From assembly GCA_965247435.1 (NCBI GenBank), contig OZ252019.1:1178001-1242000 (forward strand): 64,000 nt of DNA. The letters are read 5' to 3'. The notes under the pieces were generated by a model. It was not told the DNA's origin. It searched no databases and was given only the letters and a program-made list of their open reading frames with translations. A program made the position numbers and the translations under genes. The first letter of the stretch is position 1. Each line of letters starts with the position of its first letter. Of this stretch, positions 1 through 7,354 are shown piece by piece. Source of the DNA: Ilyomonas sp965247435. Its GTDB lineage: Bacteria; Bacteroidota; Bacteroidia; Chitinophagales; Chitinophagaceae.

Positions 1-2
1 GC

Positions 3-827
3 GATGGCTATGGTACGCCTGATTTATTTATCGGTGTAAAATGCATAGTGCCCGACGGCTATGTAACCAATAACCAGGATTGCAATGATAATAACGCTGC
101 CGTACACCCCGGCGCTGCAGAAATCTGTGGTAATGGCATAGACGATAATTGCAACGGGCAGGTAGATGAAGGCTGTACTGTTACTGTTCGTATTGCTATT
201 GCAGATAAAGCTAAAAATGAAGGCAATGGACAAAACACGATGCCATTTGCATTAACACTGAATAAAAAAGCAACACAAACCGTACAGGTGGCTTATGCCA
301 CGCAAAACGGTACAGCCATCGCCGGCAGCGATTATGTTGCCCAAACCGGAACGATTACGTTTGCGCCCGGTGTAAAAAGGCAAACCATTAATATCATCAT
401 CAAAGGCGACCGCAGAATAGAACCGGACGAAACATTCAAAGTAGTATTAAGCAACCCGGTTAATGCTGTTTTTGCCGATGGAACGGCAGTAGGCACTATT
501 ATAAATGATGATGGCGCCGCTGCTGCCTTCTCCAGTCAGTTGATAACGGAGGCAACCCCGGCCAATGCAGACAGAACCGTAACCGTTTCTCCCAATCCGG
601 CTCAAGGTAAAGTGTATGTAACGCTGAAGGGCTATACAGGAAACGTAACCATACAAGTGCAAAGCGTAGATGGTAAAATTTTAAGGGCGGAAAAGCTGCA
701 GGTTGCATCAATGAAATCTGCACAGCAGTTATTAAATGTTTCAGGATTAGCCAACGGTATTTATTTCATCAGGGTCATGGATGAAAAGGGAAGCCCGCAA
801 ACAGAAAAGCTGGTTATTCAACACTAA
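3..827 (+). CDS. Secreted protein with MopE-type motif, Calx-beta domain and T9SS sorting domain (5' end missing)
   Basis: The frame is open to the left edge, so the start lies outside the window; a GTG at 48 is internal. The visible part begins with a MopE-like metal-binding motif: DGYG near the edge, then DCNDNNAAVHPGAAEICG and DDNCNGQVDEGC. A Calx-beta domain follows (about 110 residues, with DYVAQTGTITF and PDETFKVVLSNP). The last 80 residues form a T9SS type A sorting domain that starts at VSPNPAQGKVYV and ends in ANGIYFIRV..KLVIQ. Such tails direct proteins through the outer membrane by T9SS and are cleaved during surface attachment. The cargo is therefore a surface or secreted protein, perhaps calcium or metal binding; its function is unknown because the N-terminal part is missing. 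Confidence 0.85.
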   Translation, partial: DGYGTPDLFIGVKCIVPDGYVTNNQDCNDNNAAVHPGAAEICGNGIDDNCNGQVDEGCTVTVRIAIADKAKNEGNGQNTMPFALTLNKKATQTVQVAYATQNGTAIAGSDYVAQTGTITFAPGVKRQTINIIIKGDRRIEPDETFKVVLSNPVNAVFADGTAVGTIINDDGAAAAFSSQLITEATPANADRTVTVSPNPAQGKVYVTLKGYTGNVTIQVQSVDGKILRAEKLQVASMKSAQQLLNVSGLANGIYFIRVMDEKGSPQTEKLVIQH

Positions 828-844
828 TCACTGTATTCATCATA

Positions 845-880
845 AAAGAGGCTGTCTCCAAAGACAGCCTCTTTTTGTTT
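845..880 (+). terminator. Rho-independent terminator
   Basis: A perfect 13-bp stem (845-857 with 862-874) with a CCAA loop is followed by more T residues. It lies 17 bases after the stop codon of the T9SS cargo gene. Confidence 0.9.
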
Positions 881-1080
881 ATATACCTGCAGATTTCATG
901 GCCTGTATGTAAGTCTGCTGCCATAAACGATGTTACAGAAATATTTTGCATTTATAAAGAAAGGCACACTGCTTAAAAAAGTGCAAGCCTTAACAAACAA
1001 CCTGCATTAATTAATAAAAATTTTTGCAGGAGCAGGTTTGTTGTAATGAAATTTTGTGAAACAAAAAGAAGCGCCTTATT

Positions 1081-1100
1081 TTGCTATATCGATTTAGCAA
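1081..1100. promoter_or_regulatory. Candidate LacI-family operator, copy 1
   Basis: TTGCTATATCGATTTAGCAA matches its own reverse complement at 18 of 20 positions and has the central CG usual for LacI-family sites. The core resembles the site at 2283-2298 in front of susC. It lies 112 bases before the lacI-type gene, just upstream of a possible promoter, which suggests autoregulation. The rest of 881-1211 shows no gene. Confidence 0.65.
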
Positions 1101-1130
1101 GATGCCATAGAACAATGCAGCAGCAGCTAT

Positions 1131-1160
1131 TTTGCTTGTCCTTAAAACGATACTATATAA
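1131..1160 (+). promoter_or_regulatory. Possible Bacteroidota-type promoter of the lacI-type gene
   Basis: TTTG at 1131-1134 is followed after exactly 19 bases by TATATAA at 1154-1160. The -33 part and the spacing fit the Bacteroidota pattern (TTTG, 19 bases, TAnnTTTG), but the -7 part is a poor match. Between it and the start codon lies another near-palindrome, TTTGAACATTCAAA (1182-1195). Confidence 0.3.
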
Positions 1161-1211
1161 AAAAATGAATTGCTTAATTGGTTTGAACATTCAAATTATT
1201 AAACTTAACCG

Positions 1212-2249
1212 GTGAAGAAACGGCCATCTATTCATGATATAGCCACACATCTCAAGGTATCAGCCACTACCGTTTCTTTTGTATTAAACGGAAAGGCAGG
1301 AGAAATGAGAATTAGTGATGCCATAGCCGAAAAGATAGTAACTTATGCAGATGCCGTTTCGTACCGGCCAAACTTAGTTGCCAAGAGCCTTCGTACCGGA
1401 AAAAGCAGGATTATCGGAATGATGGTAGAAGACATAGCCGATCCTTTCTTTGCAGGCATTGCCAGGGGAATTGAACGGATAGCTTATAAACTGCGGTACA
1501 AAATATTTTTTGCCAGCACCGAAAATGAAACAGCCAATGCAAAAGACCTGATAAAAGTGTTTAGGGAAAGACAGGTGGACGCGTATATTATAGCGCCGAC
1601 TCCGCACCTTAGCAGTGAGATTCAATCTTTATTAGACGACGGCAAACCGGTGGTTTTGTTTGACCGGTACTTTCCGGAGTTGAGCACCAATAATATTGTG
1701 GTGGATAATTATGAAGGAAGTTATAAGGCAATCAGCTATTTGCAGGGGGAAGGCTTTACAAATATCGGGTTTGTAACATTAGATTCCGACCAATGGCAAA
1801 TGGAAGAGCGCATGCGTGGATATACAGATGCATTAAAGCAATACGGTAAAAAAAGGTATGTTTTGAAAGTTCCTTACCTGATGGAGGAAGGGGAAGTTAT
1901 AGAAGCAATGAAAGCGTTCTTGTTGAAACATACCGCGCTGGATGCAATCTTATTCGCCACCAATTACCTGACGTTGAATGGCTTTGATGCCATCAGGAAT
2001 TTAAAAATGAAAGTACCACAGGATGTAGCGGTAATAAGCTTTGATGACAGTCCTGTTTTTCATTTGCTGTCGCCTGCTGTTACCGCAGTTGCGCAGCCTG
2101 TTCAGCAAATTTCTGAGGCGGTAGTCAATAAAATTATGTGGTGCCTTGACAATAAAGATATAAGCCATGATGCCCAGACCATTGTTTTGCCAACAGAACT
2201 GATTATCAGAAGTTCTGCCATAGGGCAGAAAAGAAAAGTATTACAATAA
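1212..2249 (+). CDS. LacI-family transcriptional regulator
   Basis: This 345-residue protein has a LacI helix-turn-helix at residues 5-27 (SIHDIATHLKVSATTVSFVL), a hinge near 55-60, and a periplasmic-binding-protein-like sensor domain from about 60 (RIIGMMVEDIADPFFAGIA) to the end (VISFDDSPVFHLLSPAVTAV). The start is GTG: a stop codon lies two codons upstream, and the next ATG would remove the DNA-binding helix. The regulator stands directly before susC and susD on the same strand, and near-identical palindromes precede both it and susC. A sugar or oligosaccharide is the likely inducer (inference). It probably controls the transporter pair and its own gene. Confidence 0.93.
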   Translation: MKKRPSIHDIATHLKVSATTVSFVLNGKAGEMRISDAIAEKIVTYADAVSYRPNLVAKSLRTGKSRIIGMMVEDIADPFFAGIARGIERIAYKLRYKIFFASTENETANAKDLIKVFRERQVDAYIIAPTPHLSSEIQSLLDDGKPVVLFDRYFPELSTNNIVVDNYEGSYKAISYLQGEGFTNIGFVTLDSDQWQMEERMRGYTDALKQYGKKRYVLKVPYLMEEGEVIEAMKAFLLKHTALDAILFATNYLTLNGFDAIRNLKMKVPQDVAVISFDDSPVFHLLSPAVTAVAQPVQQISEAVVNKIMWCLDNKDISHDAQTIVLPTELIIRSSAIGQKRKVLQ

Positions 2250-2282
2250 GTATTTAAAAAACACCAAAAGCAATATAAAGAT

Positions 2283-2298
2283 GCTAAAACGATTTAGC
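2283..2298. promoter_or_regulatory. Candidate LacI-family operator, copy 2, upstream of susC
   Basis: GCTAAAACGATTTAGC has the two arms GCTAAAA and ATTTAGC around a central CG and is palindromic except for one base pair. It shares GCTA..A.CGATTTAGC with the site at 1081-1100. It lies 45 bases before the susC start, in the 93-base gap after the regulator gene. Confidence 0.7.
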
Positions 2299-2342
2299 TG
2301 AAATGAGTTAAAATATTTTCTAAAACCTAAAAAGTCTGACCT

Positions 2343-5300
2343 ATGAAACGATTGTTACAAGTAACAGTATTATTAATCTGCCTTCTGTTTTATGAGGCCG
2401 ATTTTGCGCAGGAAACCGTGAGCGGAAAAGTTTCTGATGATGCCGGAGCCGGGCTTGGAGGTGCCAGCGTTACCCAGCAAAATACTTCCAATGGCGTGGT
2501 TACCGATTCTGCCGGAAATTTCGCGATTGTGCTGCGTCCCAACGGAAGCAAAGTTCTCCGGTTTTCAAGTATTGGTTTTGCACCCTTATCGGTTTCTTTT
2601 ACAGGAGGAACAATAAAGGCAGTTATGCAACACATATCTTCCACGATGGATGAAGTTGTAGTGGTTGGATATACCAGCCAGCGAAGGACTTCTATCAGCG
2701 GCGCCGTATCCACCGTAAATATGGGCGACGCCGAAAAGCGGCGGGTAGCCGATGTAACACAGGCTTTGCAGGGGCAGGTAGCGGGTGTTCAGGTTACGCA
2801 GAGTACCGGTGCGCCCGGCGACCCGATCAGCATCCGCATCCGGGGCGAAGGCACTATCGGAAACAACAGCCCGCTGTATATTATTGATGGGGTGCCTTCC
2901 AGGGATATTACGTTTCTCGCGCCATCCGATATACAATCCATGTCAATTCTTAAAGATGCTTCTGCGGCCGCTATTTATGGCTCGCGCGCCTCCGCCGGTG
3001 TCGTGGTAATTACTACAAAAACCGGCAGGCCGGGCAGAACAAATGTGGACATTAATTATTATAACGGCATTCAAAAAGTAACCAACCTGCCTACGCTGAT
3101 GAACGCAGATCAGTATTTAGACAGGCAGGCAACCGCCTGGAACAATGCAGGTTATACCGGTGCTAACCCGTATTCGGCGCTTAAGCAGAGCGGTGGTTAT
3201 GCAAACACCGACTGGCAGGATGCGTTATTTGAATTGGGGCACTCCCAGAACCTGCAGGTGAATGCCAGCGGAGGCTCTGATAAAGTGCAGTTTCTTCTCT
3301 CAGCCGCAGCGTATAAGCAAAACGGCATTGTAGTGTATGATAATGACCAGTACCAGCGGTTGAATTTACGGGCGAACATCAACGCCAACATGACGGACCG
3401 CCTGCGGATAGGCACCAATTTACAGTTGTCTTATGCCGCGCAGGATAAATTGTCTTCCAGCGGCGACGCGCCGGGCCTTATACGCCATGCATTGATACGG
3501 CCACCGGTAATCCCGGTGTATAAAGATCCAAGCGATCCTACCTATGATCCGAAAGACCCGTTTACCGATTTGCCGTTTTTCACCACGCCCTGGAGTAATG
3601 CCGATAATCATTTTGAATTTACATTAAACCCGGTGGCGGCTGCCTATTACACCAATGATAAAAGAAGCAATTACAAAACCTTCGGGAATGTATATGCGGA
3701 ATATGCATTCTTAAGAAACAAGGAATTAAAACTGCGAACCAATGTTGGGATAGACTTGAATTTTACGCATAATAAAGCCTTCGCGAAAAACTTTGGCGAT
3801 AAAGATGAAGCCAATTCAACCTATCCCGGAACCGGGCGGCAAAACCGCCCTACTTCATTAAATGAGAACCGGGGCGAAGAATCTACCATTACCTGGAACA
3901 ATACCCTGAACTATGTCAATACATTCGGCAAGCATGCTATTAACGCACTAATTGGTTCTGAATACATTACCAATCATTCCAGCGTTATAGGCGCATCGCG
4001 GCAGGGTTTTGATTTTACAGATCCTTCCTTTCAATATATAGATTATGGTGGTACCGCCAATTTATACAATGGCGGCAATGCAGGCGAATGGGCGTTATTT
4101 TCCCTGTTTGGTTCTGCCACCTATTCTTACAACAACCGGTATATGCTGACTGCTAATCTGAGGGGAGATGCATCTTCCCGTTTTTCGGAGCAAAACCAAT
4201 GGGGTTATTTCCCTTCCGTATCTGCCGGCTGGCGAATCGCTAATGAACCTTTTATGCAAAATATAAAATGGCTGTCCGACATGAAAATAAGGGCCAGCGT
4301 TGGTAAATTGGGTAACCAGGAAATATCCAACTATGCTTATCTCACGTTGCTTACCCATACAGGCGATCAATATCTCATCTCCAGGTATGGCAATCCCGAT
4401 TTGAAGTGGGAATCAACGGAGCAGAAAGATATAGGTGTTGACATAGGAATTTTGAAAAATAAGGTTTACCTCTCGCTTGATTACTTTAATAAAACAACCT
4501 CAGATATTCTGTTGCCTGTTTCCTTACCTTCTCTGGTGGGCAATGTGTCTCCAACCTATGTGAATGCCGGCGAAGTAAGCAACAAAGGGTTTGAGGCGTC
4601 CGTTTCTGTAAGAAACAGCGGCAAAGCATTCCGTTACGAGGTGAATGCCAATATTTCGACACTTACCAATAACGTTGAAAAACTGCACCCGAACCTGCCA
4701 AGCATCACCGGTGATGTATATAAAACGGCGCCGGGGCATCCGCTTGCCTCGTATTACGGCTATGTAGCAGACGGCATTTATCAAAACCAGGCACAAATAG
4801 ACAAAGAGCTATCTCCATCGGCAGCCGCAGCCGTAAAGCCTGGCTTTATCAGGTTTAAAGACCTGAACGGCGATGGTATCATCAACGATAACGACCGCAC
4901 CTGGCTTGGTAATTCCATTCCAAAACTATCCTATGGGTTAGCGCTGACAGTAGGCTATAAAGGCTTTGATTTATCTGCCCTGTTCCAGGGCGTAGGCGGC
5001 GTGTACCGGTACAACGATGCGAAGCAAATAACCGATTACGACAGCCGGCCTTTTAACCACAGCACTGCCATACTCAATAGCTGGCACGGCGATGGCACAA
5101 GCAATACTATTCCTATTGCTACATTTGAAGACAACGGCAGCAGCAAGAAATCAAGCATATTTGTGGAGGATGCTTCTTACGCCCGCTTCAAAAACCTGGA
5201 AATCGGCTATTCTTTCCCTAATTTTTCAAAAGCCGGAATCAAAGGTTTGAGACTATACGTATCTGCTCAGAATATTTTTACGATAACAGATTATACCGGG

Positions 5301-5387
5301 TTGGATCCTGAATCCACCGACTTATTGGACCGGGGAACATATCCGCAATCACAGGCATTTTTGGCAGGTATTAATGTAAATTTTTAA
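2343..5387 (+). CDS. SusC/RagA-family TonB-dependent outer-membrane transporter
   Basis: This 1014-residue protein imports oligosaccharides or other large nutrients across the outer membrane with its SusD partner. It has a signal peptide (cleavage near FAQ, residues 21-23), a carboxypeptidase-regulatory-like domain (about 24-105) and the SusC-type junction DEVVVVGYTSQRR. The plug domain follows (SIRIRGEGTIGNNSPLYIID, KDASAAAIYGSRASAGVVVI), then a long beta barrel ending in an aromatic-rich strand (AFLAGINVNF). A calcium-type loop (DLNGDGIINDNDR) lies at about residue 840, as is usual in the family. Its stop codon touches the next reading frame, so susC and susD are co-transcribed. Control by the upstream LacI regulator is likely. 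The substrate cannot be told, because no polysaccharide-degrading enzyme is adjacent. Confidence 0.95.
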   Translation: MKRLLQVTVLLICLLFYEADFAQETVSGKVSDDAGAGLGGASVTQQNTSNGVVTDSAGNFAIVLRPNGSKVLRFSSIGFAPLSVSFTGGTIKAVMQHISSTMDEVVVVGYTSQRRTSISGAVSTVNMGDAEKRRVADVTQALQGQVAGVQVTQSTGAPGDPISIRIRGEGTIGNNSPLYIIDGVPSRDITFLAPSDIQSMSILKDASAAAIYGSRASAGVVVITTKTGRPGRTNVDINYYNGIQKVTNLPTLMNADQYLDRQATAWNNAGYTGANPYSALKQSGGYANTDWQDALFELGHSQNLQVNASGGSDKVQFLLSAAAYKQNGIVVYDNDQYQRLNLRANINANMTDRLRIGTNLQLSYAAQDKLSSSGDAPGLIRHALIRPPVIPVYKDPSDPTYDPKDPFTDLPFFTTPWSNADNHFEFTLNPVAAAYYTNDKRSNYKTFGNVYAEYAFLRNKELKLRTNVGIDLNFTHNKAFAKNFGDKDEANSTYPGTGRQNRPTSLNENRGEESTITWNNTLNYVNTFGKHAINALIGSEYITNHSSVIGASRQGFDFTDPSFQYIDYGGTANLYNGGNAGEWALFSLFGSATYSYNNRYMLTANLRGDASSRFSEQNQWGYFPSVSAGWRIANEPFMQNIKWLSDMKIRASVGKLGNQEISNYAYLTLLTHTGDQYLISRYGNPDLKWESTEQKDIGVDIGILKNKVYLSLDYFNKTTSDILLPVSLPSLVGNVSPTYVNAGEVSNKGFEASVSVRNSGKAFRYEVNANISTLTNNVEKLHPNLPSITGDVYKTAPGHPLASYYGYVADGIYQNQAQIDKELSPSAAAAVKPGFIRFKDLNGDGIINDNDRTWLGNSIPKLSYGLALTVGYKGFDLSALFQGVGGVYRYNDAKQITDYDSRPFNHSTAILNSWHGDGTSNTIPIATFEDNGSSKKSSIFVEDASYARFKNLEIGYSFPNFSKAGIKGLRLYVSAQNIFTITDYTGLDPESTDLLDRGTYPQSQAFLAGINVNF

Positions 5388-5413
5388 TGAAGTATTTTAT
5401 AAAAACAAAATCT

Positions 5414-6898
5414 ATGAAATCAGTATATAAAACAGTGGCTTTCGGGCTGCTTTGCTTAGCCGCCGGTTGTACCAAGGAATTGCATAAAGACCCGATTGGA
5501 TTGCTTACGCCGGGGCAGATCAACACAGACCCCACCCTTAATACAGTGAATACGGCTGTCGGCTCTTCGTACCAGATGCTTGCCAGTACGCTTAACCTGC
5601 TTGCCCAATGGGACTGGAATGACGGGATTGTTTTCAGAGATGATTATATCCTGCAGGATATTGCTTCCGACGATATGCAGAAAAAATGGAACCCTGACGG
5701 CGACCAGGCCTGGATGGATAATGTGGATGCCTTTACGTTTACCGCTTCTAACCAGGCATTCAACGGGCAATGGACGTATGACTATGAAGGTGTCTCCCGT
5801 TCCAACCTTGCCATCAGCTATCTTACAGATGATGCGCTGGCTGCAAAAATTGGTATAGACCAGACCCTCAAAAACAGGCTGTTAGGGGAAGTATATTTTT
5901 TAAGAGCGTTTTACTATTTCGACCTTGTGAATAATTTTGGCGATGTGCCCCTGCTGCTGAAACCCTTAGCCAACTTTGCCGAAGCTTACAGTGTAGCCAA
6001 GCGGGTAAGCAAAGATTCGGTATGGGCGCAGATAAGTGCAGACCTCGCTGCTGCAAAGCCGTTACTTCCCAATAGTAAATATTCCGACAATACCGATAAA
6101 TGGCGGGTTTCTGTGGGTGCTGTGATTGCACTGCAGGCGAAAGTGGCCCTGTTTAAACAGCAATGGCAGGATGTTATCAGCGATGTAACTGAGCTGGAAG
6201 GTTTGGGCTTTGCATTGGATGCAAACTACTTCGACAACTTTGATGTAAGTAAAGAATTTACGGAGAATGAAGTCATCTTTGCCTACAACCACATCAGCGG
6301 TATTACACCGAGGGACGGCAACGGTATTTGTGCGCCGCTCGACTGGGGCTTTTTTGCACCGACAACCGATTTTATCAGCACCTTTGAACCCAACGATCCG
6401 CGTCTTGGATTTACGGTAAATGTAGATCAGAAGGCAGTCTATAAATTATTAGGCACCACCAACACCACCTATAAAGGCAACGATGATGCGCCGACAAACA
6501 AGGTGTACATCCGCATGGCTGACGCAATATTGTGGAAAGCCGAAGCTTATATAGAAACCGGTAACCTGCCTGCTGCAATAGCCATTATCAACCAGGTAAG
6601 AGCAAGGGCAAGGAACGGGGTGGATGTTACCGGTGCAATGCCGCCTGCAGGCACACTGCCCGACAGGGATGCAACAGTTACGGATAAGAATGTGGTGAAA
6701 GACTGGCTGATGCATGAAAGAAGGGTAGAGCTTGGTTTTGAATCAGAACGTTTTTATGATTTAAAAAGATGGGGAATTGCGAAAGAGGTACTGAGTGCAC
6801 AGGGAAAAAATTTCCAGGATTTCAATTATTTATACCCGATACCACAAGGAGAAATTGATAAGTCCGGCGGTACGATTGTACAAAATCCGGGTTATTGA
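5414..6898 (+). CDS. SusD/RagB-family nutrient-binding outer-membrane lipoprotein
   Basis: This 494-residue lipoprotein binds the substrate at the cell surface and forms the lid of the SusC channel. The ATG at 5414 is chosen because it gives a short lipoprotein signal (MKSVYKTVAFGLLCLAAGC) with lipobox LAAGC. A start at 5387, overlapping the susC stop as TAATG, would only add nine basic residues. Family signatures are LRAFYYFDLVNNFGDVPLLL, the TPR-like ILWKAEAYIETGN..AI.IINQVRARA, HERRVELGFESERFYDLKRW and LYPIPQGEID near the C-terminus. The gene is the last of the unit; a terminator follows. Confidence 0.94.
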   Translation: MKSVYKTVAFGLLCLAAGCTKELHKDPIGLLTPGQINTDPTLNTVNTAVGSSYQMLASTLNLLAQWDWNDGIVFRDDYILQDIASDDMQKKWNPDGDQAWMDNVDAFTFTASNQAFNGQWTYDYEGVSRSNLAISYLTDDALAAKIGIDQTLKNRLLGEVYFLRAFYYFDLVNNFGDVPLLLKPLANFAEAYSVAKRVSKDSVWAQISADLAAAKPLLPNSKYSDNTDKWRVSVGAVIALQAKVALFKQQWQDVISDVTELEGLGFALDANYFDNFDVSKEFTENEVIFAYNHISGITPRDGNGICAPLDWGFFAPTTDFISTFEPNDPRLGFTVNVDQKAVYKLLGTTNTTYKGNDDAPTNKVYIRMADAILWKAEAYIETGNLPAAIAIINQVRARARNGVDVTGAMPPAGTLPDRDATVTDKNVVKDWLMHERRVELGFESERFYDLKRWGIAKEVLSAQGKNFQDFNYLYPIPQGEIDKSGGTIVQNPGY

Positions 6899-6924
6899 TT
6901 TAAGAAGATAAAATACAGGAATAT

Positions 6925-6992
6925 AGAAGCTGTTCAGCGTTTTAGATTACCTTTTTTACCGGTAGTCTGCATCGCTAAACAGCTTCTTTTTT
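6925..6992 (+). terminator. Terminator after susD
   Basis: AGAAGCTGTTCAGCG (6925-6939) pairs with CGCTAAACAGCTTCT (6973-6987) with one bulge, and a run of T follows. The loop is long (33 bases). Confidence 0.75.
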
Positions 6993-7070
6993 AAGTGAAA
7001 TACAGGGATGGTTAAGTATAGGCTCAAAATTAAATGAACTTAAAGAAGTATTGTTGTTCGCTTTGGTGTA

Positions 7071-7190
7071 GTATTACTGCTGTTGAGTTTACAGCACTAC
7101 AAAAGCAACATCAGGGCCTTTCCCGAAAACGTGCTGTACATCGTTTTCGGGTGGCTTTTTTTCGTTCTTTTTTCCATAAAAAAAGAACAA
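7071..7190 (+). repeat. Three-hairpin dispersed element, copy 1 (candidate structured RNA)
   Basis: The element can fold into three hairpins in a row. The first pairs 7078-7083 with 7091-7096. The second is a perfect 10-bp stem (7122-7131 with 7142-7151) with loop TGCTGTACAT. The third pairs 7164-7173 with 7179-7188. A run of seven T lies after the second stem, so the + strand has terminator form. A second copy lies at 62700-62825. The middle stems differ (CCCG/CGGG here, CAGG/CCTG there) yet both pair perfectly, which is a compensating change. The loop GTGCTGTA is also complementary to TACAGCAC in hairpin 1, an alternative fold. No ATG-started gene covers it. It sits between the SusCD terminator and the convergent permease gene. 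Confidence 0.65.
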
Positions 7191-7354
7191 CAAACGATTG
7201 GCAATAGGTAACAGATAATTTCGACGATCTACTTATAAGCAGCAGAGCGTACTTATTACATGCTCCTCCTTTTACTTCCGTTTTCTAACAGCATCGAAAT
7301 GAAATTACTTCAGCCTGTTATAGGTAAGCTCACATCCCTAAACATAAGCCTTAG

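Noticed and set aside
5387..5413. Upstream start of SusD overlapping the susC stop as TAATG
   Set aside because: It adds nine basic residues before a complete lipoprotein signal that begins at 5414.
7071..7190. Reading the element as the end of a small membrane protein (ENVLYIVFGWLFFVLF)
   Set aside because: No start codon lies in frame after the upstream stop, most differences between copies change the amino acid, and stem pairing is conserved instead. I keep a decayed gene as an alternative.
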